Positions 1 to 7,082 of a DNA stretch of 9,231 bases are shown piece by piece; position 1 is the stretch's first letter, and the number at the start of each line of letters is the position of its first letter. Made by a program: the position numbers and the translations under genes. The notes below the pieces were generated by a model. That model was not told the DNA's origin. It made no database searches and saw only the letters and a program-made list of their open reading frames with translations. The DNA comes from an uncultured Eubacterium sp. (GTDB lineage Bacteria > Bacillota > Clostridia > Peptostreptococcales > Anaerovoracaceae), in assembly GCA_946614405.1 (NCBI GenBank), contig CAMOGZ010000047.1, positions 1 to 9,231 of the forward strand, read 5' to 3'.

Positions 1-767
1 GTAACGCCAGCAGATTCCATAGCGCTCAGAGCTCCGATGGAGTAGTCTCCGCCAGAACCGTACAGGCAGTCAGCGTCCTTGTGAGCAGCCAGCAGGTCTC
101 CGGACTTCTGTACAGCCTCGGAAGGATCTGCGCAGCGAACGGTTCCCAGAACCTTTCCGCCCAGCTCTTCGAACTTCTCGGTGAATCCCTTAACACGTGC
201 GTCATGGTTGGTGTCGCCCTGTGCAGCAGCAACGATCAGAGCGGTCTTGTGACCATCGTCCCATGCCTGCTGAGCCATCTTTGCACCAGTGATGGTGTCG
301 TCTGTGGAAACAGCGCCTGCGAAGAACTCGTTCTCACGGAACTTCTCGATGGTGTCTTCACTGGTCGGATACTTGTCGCCCAGTGCGAACGGCATCTTAG
401 CTTCTGCCATCAGGTCGTTCAGGGAGTTGTACAGAGTGTCAGCAGCACACCATACGACTACGCCGTCAACGCCGGAGGATACCAGGTTCTTGATGTCGGT
501 GATTACGTTGTCAACGGTGAAGTTGTCGTTGGCAACCTTGATCTCAGAACCAGCAGTCTTGATTGCATAAGTGGTTTCTTTCTCGTTCAGGTCAAGAGGA
601 TAAGCACCAACACCAAAGTTGTTGTAACCGATGGTGTAGGAAGCGCCTGCGCTCTCGCCGCCTTCTTCTGCCGGTGCAGCCTCTTCAGAGGATCCGCCAC
701 CGCATCCTACTGCGAATACCATTGTCATTGCGACGCAGAGGAAAATGCTCAGTAATTTCTTTTTCAT
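1..767 (-). CDS. Sugar-type ABC transporter substrate-binding lipoprotein (3' end cut by window edge)
   Basis: Extracytoplasmic, membrane-anchored solute receptor that would deliver a sugar or similar ligand to an ABC importer. The leftward frame is open from an ATG at 767 to the window edge, giving 255 residues of an expected 320-370. Residues 1-22 are a lipoprotein signal: MKKK, a hydrophobic core, then AVGC with the lipidated Cys22. A Gly/Ser/Glu-rich linker follows, and the periplasmic-binding fold starts at about residue 44 (YTIGYNNFG). The motif SSGVDGVVVW (97-106) and a later DTNHDARVKGF segment are typical of the RbsB/Peripla_BP_4 family. The start is set by AGGAGG at 776-781. The gene has its own promoter (873-901), so it need not belong to the catabolic operon upstream. 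Permease and ATPase genes, if linked, lie outside the window. The ligand cannot be told from sequence. Confidence 0.85.
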   Translation of the reverse strand, partial: MKKKLLSIFLCVAMTMVFAVGCGGGSSEEAAPAEEGGESAGASYTIGYNNFGVGAYPLDLNEKETTYAIKTAGSEIKVANDNFTVDNVITDIKNLVSSGVDGVVVWCAADTLYNSLNDLMAEAKMPFALGDKYPTSEDTIEKFRENEFFAGAVSTDDTITGAKMAQQAWDDGHKTALIVAAAQGDTNHDARVKGFTEKFEELGGKVLGTVRCADPSEAVQKSGDLLAAHKDADCLYGSGGDYSIGALSAMESAGV

Positions 768-935
768 TTTTTAAGCCTCCTAAAGCTTCTCTCAATATAC
801 TTTTAGGTGATAACTGTGTGGGTTTCCATCCAGGGCCGGCATCCGTTCAGGAAACTCTTAATCTTTTTCTCTATTATAGTTGTCAGACTATTCTCTATCA
901 AACCATGATTTTCCGTTACCTAGCGGCAAAAGTGA
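768..935. other. Intergenic region between reductase gene and binding-protein gene
   Basis: These 168 bases hold the sigma-A promoter (873-901), a leader of about 99 bases and the AGGAGG site at 776-781. Inside the leader, GTTTCC (822-827) and GGAAAC (850-855) can pair around a 22-base loop that contains the palindrome GCCGGC. That is a weak stem, and no T-run follows it, so it is not a terminator. No clear intrinsic terminator for the upstream operon is visible, so some read-through into the binding-protein gene is possible. No recognised riboswitch class and no small ORF with a convincing start site was found. Confidence 0.5.
873..901 (-). promoter_or_regulatory. Sigma-A promoter of the substrate-binding protein gene
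   Basis: On the minus strand a -35 box TTGATA (896-901) and a perfect -10 box TATAAT (873-878) are separated by exactly 17 bases. Transcription would start near 866, leaving an untranslated leader of about 99 bases before the ATG at 767. It lies 35 bases beyond the stop of the reductase gene, so it separates the binding-protein gene from the upstream operon. The boxes are read directly; activity is inferred. Confidence 0.75.
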
Positions 936-2903
936 TTAAATCTGCAAAGCCGCATAGTAACCGCCGGAAATGGCCTGGTAGATCTTTGCAACGTTGTTGC
1001 AGTCTCCGACAATATAATACTCATCAGCTGCATCACAGAGCTGGTCGACCAGGTCGTAAGGCGCCCGGAATCCCAGGGCACAGACCACGGTATCCGCCTC
1101 GATGAAGACGTCTTTTCCGTCCTTCTCGCAGAGAACGCCCTTCTCTGTGATCTCTTTGACCTTTGTATCCGTATGGATCTCCGCGCTTCTCTCCACCTCA
1201 GGCATCAGTCCGCCGCGGTAGAAGGAGTTTACCTCTTCCGCTACTGCCGACTTCATCTCGATGATGGAGACCTCATGTCCCTCGTCATGGAAGGCAATTG
1301 CCGCTTCCGATCCCACCAGGCCGCCGCCCATGATGGCGATGCGCTTGCCCAGCTTCTCCGGATGCAGTTCCGCGTCGATGGCCATGACCACGTTGGGGGA
1401 ATCGATTCCCGGAATAGGCGGTTTCAGCTCATTGGAGCCGATGGCAACCACCAGAGCGTCCGGATCCATCTCACGGATATAGTCCGGCGTGACCTCGGTG
1501 TTCAGAACGACCTTCACACCAGACCGCTCCACACGGCGGGTCAGTACGCCGCAGAGTTCTTTGATATCATTCTTGAACCAGGCAGCTCCTGCAGGGTGCA
1601 GGTTTCCGCCCAGCTTGTCTGCTTTCTCCACCAGGGTAACGTCATGTCCTCTGGCAGCGCAGGTAATGGCAGCTTCCATTCCTCCCGGACCGCCGCCTGC
1701 GATCAGGACCTTCTTCGGCTGAGCCGCCTTATGTCCGGACCATTTGCAGAGTTCCTGGCCGGTCACCGGATTCACGGTGCACTTTACGGTCTCACTCTGT
1801 CCGGTCTCCGCGAAGCACTCGTAGCAGCGGATGCAGGGCGTGATATCATCCGCCTGATCCAGCAGGGCTTTGGTGGGGATATAGGGATCCGCCAGCTCGC
1901 CCCGGGCGATCTCCACGCAGTCTGCAAGGCCGTCCGCGATGATCTGCTCCATCTGAGCAGGATCCTTCAGAGCGCCCACGCAGGCCACCGGAGTCTTCAC
2001 GTGCTTCTTCACTTCCGCAGCAAACTTCACGTTCACGCCTCTCTCATAGAAAGAGGAAGGATGGGTGCGGCAGAACAAAGCCGGATCTTCGTGGTTTCCA
2101 CAGGATACGTTGATCAGGTCAACTTTATCATCCACCAGCTTGGCCACCTCGATGCACTCCTCCTGGGAGAGACCATTCTCAGAAAGGTCGTCTCCGGACA
2201 GGCGGATCTCGATGGGGAATCTGGGTCCCACAGCGTCTCTCACTGCCTGCAGTGCTTCCAGCATGAACCGGGTGCGGTTCTCGAAGCTTCCGCCGTATTC
2301 GTCGGTTCTGCGGTTCATCACCGGCGACAGGAACTGTGAGAACAGCCAGCCATGTGCAGCATGGAACATCAGCATATCGAAGCCGCAGTCCTTTACCAGC
2401 CTGGCAGCCTTTCCATAGGCTTCCACGATCTCGTGGATGATCTCTTTCGGCATTTCATAGACATGCCCCTGAGGCATATCCTCTTCACTGGGGCCATAGG
2501 CTTTGCCGTCTTTGCCATAGTCGCCGCCTACGGATGCCAGACCGCCGTACTTTCCGCCATGGGAAAGCTGGATGTTGGCATAGGCTCCGGCGTTGTGGAT
2601 GGCACGGGTGGCTTCCGTCAGCTCCTGCTTGACCCCGAAGGAGTCCAGCTGAAGCTGTTTGTTATGTGATTTTCCCGTAGCAGAGTGTACGATAGCCTCT
2701 CCATAGGTGACCACCGCAGCTCCGCCCTTTGCTTTCTCCGCAAGATAGGCGATCATAGCCGGTGTGAAATGTCCCTCTGCACTAATCATCGCCGGGCTGG
2801 TGGGCGCGGCGATGATACGGTTTTTCAGTCGGATATTTCCAATGCGGAGCGGACTCATCAGGTTAGGATAACGTTCTTTCCCCGGATATTTCTTAGCTCC
2901 CAT
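936..2903 (-). CDS. NADH:flavin oxidoreductase / 2-enoate reductase family (OYE-type, FMN + 4Fe-4S + FAD)
   Basis: Predicted cytoplasmic reductase of activated C=C bonds, related to 2,4-dienoyl-CoA reductase, clostridial 2-enoate reductase and BaiCD-type proteins. At 655 residues it has the full family length. Residues ~10-345 form the FMN TIM barrel, with substrate-pocket motif HAAHGW (181-186), then FLSP and the family signature NRRTDEYGGS. Cysteines 357, 360, 363 and 375 make a C-x2-C-x2-C-x11-C cluster motif, spaced as in trimethylamine dehydrogenase for the first three. GGGPGG (403-408) binds FAD. A second Rossmann motif, GGGLVG (526-531), ends its second strand in Glu549, which favours NADH over NADPH. 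The Tyr that donates the proton in OYE1 and FadH is Trp186 here. AGGAGA at 2911-2916, seven bases from the ATG, fixes the start. It is the last gene of the operon, 17 bases after the dehydrogenase. The substrate is unknown; bile-acid, cinnamate-like or dienoyl substrates are all possible. Confidence 0.88.
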   Translation of the reverse strand: MGAKKYPGKERYPNLMSPLRIGNIRLKNRIIAAPTSPAMISAEGHFTPAMIAYLAEKAKGGAAVVTYGEAIVHSATGKSHNKQLQLDSFGVKQELTEATRAIHNAGAYANIQLSHGGKYGGLASVGGDYGKDGKAYGPSEEDMPQGHVYEMPKEIIHEIVEAYGKAARLVKDCGFDMLMFHAAHGWLFSQFLSPVMNRRTDEYGGSFENRTRFMLEALQAVRDAVGPRFPIEIRLSGDDLSENGLSQEECIEVAKLVDDKVDLINVSCGNHEDPALFCRTHPSSFYERGVNVKFAAEVKKHVKTPVACVGALKDPAQMEQIIADGLADCVEIARGELADPYIPTKALLDQADDITPCIRCYECFAETGQSETVKCTVNPVTGQELCKWSGHKAAQPKKVLIAGGGPGGMEAAITCAARGHDVTLVEKADKLGGNLHPAGAAWFKNDIKELCGVLTRRVERSGVKVVLNTEVTPDYIREMDPDALVVAIGSNELKPPIPGIDSPNVVMAIDAELHPEKLGKRIAIMGGGLVGSEAAIAFHDEGHEVSIIEMKSAVAEEVNSFYRGGLMPEVERSAEIHTDTKVKEITEKGVLCEKDGKDVFIEADTVVCALGFRAPYDLVDQLCDAADEYYIVGDCNNVAKIYQAISGGYYAALQI

Positions 2904-2920
2904 TTGTATTTCTCCTTATA

Positions 2921-3973
2921 TTATTTCTTTACTCTCCACAGATACTGTCTCTGGGTTCCGTCCAGGTATGCCAGGACTTCGGATCCCATCATCTTACCGG
3001 ACCAGTTGTCTACGTCAGTGGTCAGGCCTGCGATGTGCGGAGTCAGGGTTACGTTCTTCATCTTCAGCAGAGGATGATTAGCCGGAACCGGCTCCTGCCA
3101 GAATACGTCGATGGCAGCGCCTGCGATGGTTCCGTTCTGCAGTGCCTCAACAAAGTCTCTCTGGTCGATGACAGCAGCACGTGCGGTGTTGACCAGGATT
3201 GCAGTCGGCTTCATCTTATTGAACCAGTCCTTGTTAACGGATGCTCTGGTGGAAGGCAGTACCGGCAGGTGGATGCTGACGACATCACTCTCAGCCAGCA
3301 TGGTGTCCAGATCAACCGGTCTTGCACCGTCAGCCTCGATCTTAGCAGGATCCAGATACGGATCGTATGCCAGGATCTCCATTCCGAATGCCTTGGCGCG
3401 GACAGCTACTTCACGGCCGATGGCACCGTATCCGGCAACGCCCAGCTTCTTTCCGTACAGCTCGAATCCGATGCCGTAGTCATCATACGGATGAGTTCCG
3501 TCCAGCGGTCCCCAGATAACGTTCTTGACGTCAGGTACATCATAGATATCCTCTACAGGCTCGCCCAGGTGCTCTCCCATGCGTAGTCCTGCGGATGCGA
3601 TAGCCAGTTTACGTGCTTCTGCGATTATCAGACCGATGCAGAACTCAGCAACGGCAACGCGGTTTCTGCCCGGGGTGTAGGACAGCTCCAGGCCGGCAGC
3701 CTGAATTGCGTCGAAATCAACTGTGGCAGGGGTTCCCTTGGCTACGCCGATGAACTTCATTCCGGCATCCACCCATGCGTTGATGGTGTCAGCTCCGGCA
3801 ACCTCGTCGCCCAGAACGATGAGCTCGTTGCCCATGCATTCTTCCTTGGTCTGCTCTTCTGTGACATTTCCCTTTCCGTGCTTCAGCTCACCACAGATGG
3901 TGACTTCGCATTCCTTTTCCAGTCTTTCCATTACGTCGCCCGGAAGCGGTGTGCAGATTGCAATTTTCTTCAT
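2921..3973 (-). CDS. D-isomer-specific 2-hydroxyacid dehydrogenase (NAD-dependent, PGDH-like)
   Basis: Cytoplasmic oxidoreductase that interconverts a 2-keto acid and a D-2-hydroxy acid with NAD(H). The 350 residues show the family pattern: an N-terminal flavodoxin-like lobe, then the nucleotide motif GYGAIG (181-186) with Asp204 closing the second strand (NAD preference). The catalytic residues are Arg265 (in NTARA), Glu294 (in WQEP) and His313 (in TPHIAG). The segment between Arg121 and the GFELYGKKLG element is about 50 residues, roughly 27 longer than I expect for common members, so there is an insertion around residues 135-168. The usual NTARG glycine is Ala266. The start at 3973 is supported by AAAGGA (3981-3986) seven bases upstream. 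It lies 31 bases after the MFS gene and 17 bases before the enoate reductase. Phosphoglycerate dehydrogenase for serine synthesis is an alternative, but the catabolic-operon context argues against it. Confidence 0.87.
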   Translation of the reverse strand: MKKIAICTPLPGDVMERLEKECEVTICGELKHGKGNVTEEQTKEECMGNELIVLGDEVAGADTINAWVDAGMKFIGVAKGTPATVDFDAIQAAGLELSYTPGRNRVAVAEFCIGLIIAEARKLAIASAGLRMGEHLGEPVEDIYDVPDVKNVIWGPLDGTHPYDDYGIGFELYGKKLGVAGYGAIGREVAVRAKAFGMEILAYDPYLDPAKIEADGARPVDLDTMLAESDVVSIHLPVLPSTRASVNKDWFNKMKPTAILVNTARAAVIDQRDFVEALQNGTIAGAAIDVFWQEPVPANHPLLKMKNVTLTPHIAGLTTDVDNWSGKMMGSEVLAYLDGTQRQYLWRVKK

Positions 3974-4004
3974 GATTATTTCCTTTCACTACCTTATATT
4001 AACT

Positions 4005-5168
4005 TTAATTACTCTTTCTTTTCCAAATGGTGCAGCCAATGGCTACGATCCCGATCCCGATGCTTCCCAGAAGATATGCTCCCGTGGTGGTGGCGCCTCC
4101 GAAGAAGGCTCCGGACAATGTATTGATCACCACCGGTGAAATGAACTGGGAGAGGCAGAGGGCTACTGTCAGCAGAGAGGATGCCATGGGTGTGGAATCC
4201 GGATCCACCACCAGGGTCACCTCCGACATGGCCTTGGCGCAGTACACGCTCTGTGAGAATCCGCAGAACACCGCTGCCACCAGCAGCATGGGCAGATTCC
4301 CCGGGAAGAACACCATCATCAGATATCCCGCCGCAAGGGCGAACATCGCCGCCGGAAGTGTATAGCGTCCGGTGATCCGGGAGATCTTCCCCAGCAGGAT
4401 GCCCATAATGATCTGGGCTACCGAGAAGACTCCGGTGATGGTCCCTGCAATGGCCGTATTGCCCTTCAGCGCACCGGCAAGATGCATGGACAGGTTCGTC
4501 GTGTAGATGATGATGAAGAACCCTTCCGCAAACAGAAACGCGGCCATGATGAAAACCTGACGGTTCAGCCGGATCTGTTTCTTCTGCCCGGTTGGGCTTT
4601 GTGCCACGGGTCTCTCCGGCAGGAGGATCAGCAGCAGCGCGAAGGATATGAATCCCAGGACGCTGAGATAATAGGAATAGCGGAAGTCCGCCTTCCCCAC
4701 AAAGCCTGCAAGCGTGGTGACCAGCATCAGGCCGGCTCCCACCGAGGCTCCCTGGATCCCCATGACCTGGACCCGTTCATCTCCTTCGAAGAAGTCCGCC
4801 ACCAGGGCCGTAACCAGCGATACCACGATCCCCAGCGCCACGCCGTACAGGGCTCTCGACGCAAACAGCAGACCAAAGCTGTCTGACAGAAGCGGGATCA
4901 ATCCGCTTGCTCCGGCTACCAGCGCCGCGAACAGGAAAATTTTCTTCTTGCTAATATGTAACGCCAGCCACCCTGTCAGTACTGCAAACACGCATGCGAC
5001 AAGGGTCGGCACAGTGATAAGCATCTGTACCAGGCTGACGTCTACTTCTGAATAATATTCATGTACGCTGGATAACACAGGAGACAAGCTGTGCTGCAGG
5101 CCATTGATCAGTGCAATGGCGAAGACTGATGCAACGACCCGAGCCTTGATGTTTCCTGTATTGTTCAT
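4005..5168 (-). CDS. Major facilitator superfamily (MFS) transporter
   Basis: Integral membrane secondary transporter of 387 residues, the normal length for a 12-helix MFS protein. Hydrophobic segments are spread over the whole chain in two halves, separated by a polar, basic loop at about 184-204 (PERPVAQSPTGQKKQIR). The loop between helices 2 and 3 reads GWLALHISKKK (66-76), a degenerate motif A in which the conserved Asp is Leu70. The matching second-half loop, GKISRITGR (260-268), keeps the Gly-x-x-Gly-Arg pattern better. The start codon follows the alcohol dehydrogenase stop by only three bases and has no good ribosome-binding site, so translational coupling is likely. Its place between catabolic genes suggests it imports the pathway substrate, or exports an end product. 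No PTS or ABC permease sits in the operon itself. Substrate and direction cannot be read from the sequence. Confidence 0.88.
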   Translation of the reverse strand: MNNTGNIKARVVASVFAIALINGLQHSLSPVLSSVHEYYSEVDVSLVQMLITVPTLVACVFAVLTGWLALHISKKKIFLFAALVAGASGLIPLLSDSFGLLFASRALYGVALGIVVSLVTALVADFFEGDERVQVMGIQGASVGAGLMLVTTLAGFVGKADFRYSYYLSVLGFISFALLLILLPERPVAQSPTGQKKQIRLNRQVFIMAAFLFAEGFFIIIYTTNLSMHLAGALKGNTAIAGTITGVFSVAQIIMGILLGKISRITGRYTLPAAMFALAAGYLMMVFFPGNLPMLLVAAVFCGFSQSVYCAKAMSEVTLVVDPDSTPMASSLLTVALCLSQFISPVVINTLSGAFFGGATTTGAYLLGSIGIGIVAIGCTIWKRKSN

Positions 5169-5171
5169 TGT

Positions 5172-6317
5172 TTAATATGCTTTCTCGAGCAGGTCCAGAA
5201 CGTCCTCTTTGGTGATGCCCTGACGCGGGTTGAATCCCAGAACAGGCTCCTTCAGAACGTCGTCTGCCAGCATATCGAAGTCTTTCTTCTCGATGCCCTG
5301 CTCGGACAGAGTCTTGATGCCCAACTGCTTGGTCAGTGCCAGCAGTGCATCGCCCAGCAGGTACTTATCCTTGTCCAGATCACCGGAAACTTCCAGACCG
5401 ATGGTCTTGGCCAGGTCTACCATCTTCTCGGGGCAGACTTCTGCATTGTAGTGCATTACATAAGGCAGAACGCAAGCGTTTGCCATACCGTGAGCCAGAC
5501 CGAAGTGAGCGCTCAGGGTGTGTGCGATACCGTGTACCAGACCCAGGTTTGCGTTGGAGAAGCTGAATCCGGTGATGATGCATCCCAGCATCATTCCTTC
5601 TCTGGCATCCATGTCATTGCCGTCTGCACATGCCTTGGGCAGGTTCTCATACAGGATGGACAGGCCCTTCAGAGCATTGTACTCGGTCAGCGGAGTAGCC
5701 ATGTTGGAGATGTAGCTCTCTACTGCGTGGGTGATGGCGTCCATACCGGTTGCTGCGGTGACGCTGACAGGAACGGTTCTGGTCAGTTCCGGGTCAGCGA
5801 TGACGTCGGATGCGACGATGTTATTATCGATGACAACGTACTTGACGACCTTCTCGGTATCGATCAGGGCACTGACGTTGGTGATCTCACTGGAAGTTCC
5901 GGCCGTAGTCGGAATGGCGATCAGCGGGAGGCACGGATTCTTTACCATGTTCATTCCGCCGTATTCACCGATCTTTCCAGGGTTGGTCATCAGGACGTTT
6001 ACTGCCTTGGCCAGGTCGATGCTGGATCCACCGCCAACTGCCACGAATCCGTCAACCTTGGCTTCCTTGGCCTTTGCTGCGGCTTCCTCTACGACTTCGT
6101 TGGTGGGATTGGGGATCACGCCGTCAAAGATCACGTAAGGGATCTCTGCTTTCTCTACCTGGGCAACGACTTTGTCTGCGATGCCTGCTGCCTTGACTCC
6201 GCCATCATAGACGATCATGGCAGACTTCATATTATAGCCTTTGATGATCTCGGAGAGGTCAGCCAGGGCGCCTCTTCCGAAATCGATATTGCTCTTAACA
6301 AAGAAATTGAAACTCAT
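5172..6317 (-). CDS. Iron-containing (group III) alcohol dehydrogenase, FucO/lactaldehyde-reductase-like
   Basis: Cytoplasmic NAD(P)-linked alcohol dehydrogenase, expected to reduce an aldehyde such as lactaldehyde or another short aldehyde released by the adjacent aldolase. Numbered from the preferred Met (381 residues), GGGSSIDLAKA (~96-106) binds the nucleotide and PTTAGTSSE (~136-144) is a family signature. The metal ligands are Asp193, His197, His262 and His276, with the same 14-residue gap between the last two as in E. coli FucO; His266 matches the active-site His. Two ATGs occur in tandem (6320 and 6317). AGGAGG at 6324-6329 is only 3 bases from the first and 6 from the second, so the second is preferred. 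The aldolase gene ends 26 bases upstream of this start. Butanol or 1,3-propanediol dehydrogenase would look similar; the family is certain, the substrate is not. Confidence 0.92.
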   Translation of the reverse strand: MSFNFFVKSNIDFGRGALADLSEIIKGYNMKSAMIVYDGGVKAAGIADKVVAQVEKAEIPYVIFDGVIPNPTNEVVEEAAAKAKEAKVDGFVAVGGGSSIDLAKAVNVLMTNPGKIGEYGGMNMVKNPCLPLIAIPTTAGTSSEITNVSALIDTEKVVKYVVIDNNIVASDVIADPELTRTVPVSVTAATGMDAITHAVESYISNMATPLTEYNALKGLSILYENLPKACADGNDMDAREGMMLGCIITGFSFSNANLGLVHGIAHTLSAHFGLAHGMANACVLPYVMHYNAEVCPEKMVDLAKTIGLEVSGDLDKDKYLLGDALLALTKQLGIKTLSEQGIEKKDFDMLADDVLKEPVLGFNPRQGITKEDVLDLLEKAY

Positions 6318-6323
6318 CATATA

Positions 6324-6329
6324 CCTCCT
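6324..6329 (-). promoter_or_regulatory. Shine-Dalgarno site deciding the alcohol dehydrogenase start
   Basis: Perfect AGGAGG on the minus strand. It stands 3 bases from the ATG at 6320 and 6 bases from the in-frame ATG at 6317. The normal spacing of 5-9 bases therefore favours 6317, shortening the protein by one Met. Confidence 0.65.
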
Positions 6330-6343
6330 GCTGTCGATTTGAA

Positions 6344-6991
6344 TTATACTGCCTGGTCTGCTGCGATCAGTGCCTGCATCTGAGCTACAGCTTCTTCCGG
6401 CATTGGTTCAAATACGTTCAGCAGCTTTGCGTAGTAGTTGGTCTGAGCCATCTCTTCTACGTAAGTGGTAGCTGCCATAGCAGCCTTCATGTCCTTACCG
6501 CAGCACATCATACCGTGGTTCTTGATAACGCATGCTCTGCCCTTTTCGCCCAGTGCTTCTACGACTCTGTCAGCAACTTCGTCGGAACCCGGCATGGTGA
6601 ACGGAACGATTCCAACAGGAACGAACTCAGCCTGCGGCGGAGTAACGGCCTGCAGGCCGCCGAACTTCTCCATAGCAGCGATGGTAGCGAACATACCGTG
6701 GGTATGAACAGTAGCGGTAACTTCCGGTCTTGCCTTCATAACAGCCAGGTGCATCGGAACCTCAGAAGACGGTTTGAACGGTCCGTCGATCCACTTTCCG
6801 GTCTCCAGCTCAACGATTGCGATCTGGTCAGCAGTCATATGAGTGTAAGGAATTCCGCTGGGTGTGATGGCAACTACAGGATCCTTGTCATCCTTCATAG
6901 CGATGTTTCCGGATGTTCCGTGGATCAGTCCCATCTCAACAGCCTGCAGAATTGCTTCCAGTACCTGGTTTCTGATGTTTTCGTATTTCAT
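6344..6991 (-). CDS. Class II aldolase/adducin family protein, L-fuculose-phosphate-aldolase-like
   Basis: Zinc-dependent cytoplasmic aldolase, first gene of the leftward operon, 215 residues (E. coli FucA has 215). Matching FucA by eye, all key residues line up with a constant +4 offset: catalytic Glu77 in SSE, zinc ligands His96 and His98 in VHTHG, and His159 in KNHG. The phosphate/enediolate-binding TSGN (26-29) and PSG (44-46) elements are present. FucA Tyr113, which helps protonate the aldehyde in the neighbouring subunit's active site, aligns with Thr117, so the substrate may not be fuculose phosphate. AGGAGG at 7001-7006, nine bases upstream, fixes the ATG at 6991. Next to an iron alcohol dehydrogenase, it recalls the FucA/FucO pair (aldol cleavage, then aldehyde reduction), but no kinase or isomerase accompanies it. 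Ribulose-5-phosphate epimerase (AraD-like) and decarboxylase members of the fold are alternatives. Confidence 0.88.
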   Translation of the reverse strand: MKYENIRNQVLEAILQAVEMGLIHGTSGNIAMKDDKDPVVAITPSGIPYTHMTADQIAIVELETGKWIDGPFKPSSEVPMHLAVMKARPEVTATVHTHGMFATIAAMEKFGGLQAVTPPQAEFVPVGIVPFTMPGSDEVADRVVEALGEKGRACVIKNHGMMCCGKDMKAAMAATTYVEEMAQTNYYAKLLNVFEPMPEEAVAQMQALIAADQAV

Positions 6992-7045
6992 TTGCTTTTT
7001 CCTCCTGAAAATATTACAAAATAGTTTACTTTAATGGTTGCACTT

Positions 7046-7074
7046 ATCATATTATTATTAGAAAATTTCTGCAA
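7046..7074 (-). promoter_or_regulatory. Candidate promoter of the aldolase-to-reductase operon
   Basis: The minus strand has TATGAT (7046-7051; 5 of 6 matches to -10) preceded after 17 bases by TTGCAG (7069-7074; only 3 of 6 matches to -35). A good -10 with a poor -35 is typical of activator-dependent promoters. The 20-base dyad at 7083-7102 would be centred near -53 from the expected start at about 7039. The spacer holds a short palindrome, AGAAAATTTCT (7060-7070). The boxes are seen in the sequence; activator dependence is inferred. Confidence 0.5.
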
Positions 7075-7082
7075 TCTTATTT

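Noticed and set aside
81..755. Plus-strand open frame (224 codons) opposite the substrate-binding protein gene
   Set aside because: The minus strand carries a clear lipoprotein signal and binding-protein fold with a good ribosome-binding site; the plus frame has none of these.
822..855. Leader hairpin as a riboswitch or attenuator for the binding-protein gene
   Set aside because: Only a six-pair stem around a 22-base loop, with no recognised aptamer core and no terminator partner.
906..935. Possible terminator after the enoate reductase (TTTTgCCG...CGGAAAA)
   Set aside because: The stem is only a few pairs with a bulge, and no T-run follows on the minus strand.
1173..2339. Long plus-strand open frame (388 codons) opposite the enoate reductase gene
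   Set aside because: It is antisense to a full-length enzyme with clear motifs. Its product is rich in His, Arg and Leu with no recognisable domain, and its start lacks a ribosome-binding site.
5451..6383. Plus-strand open frame (310 codons) opposite the alcohol dehydrogenase gene
   Set aside because: It is a shadow of the dehydrogenase, with a Cys/Val/Asp-rich product and no family motif.
7038..7074. Spaced inverted repeat TTGCA (7038-7042) / TGCAA (7070-7074) flanking the operon promoter
   Set aside because: Five-base arms 27 bases apart in AT-rich DNA are easily due to chance. The roughly three-turn spacing is suggestive but not enough to call an operator.
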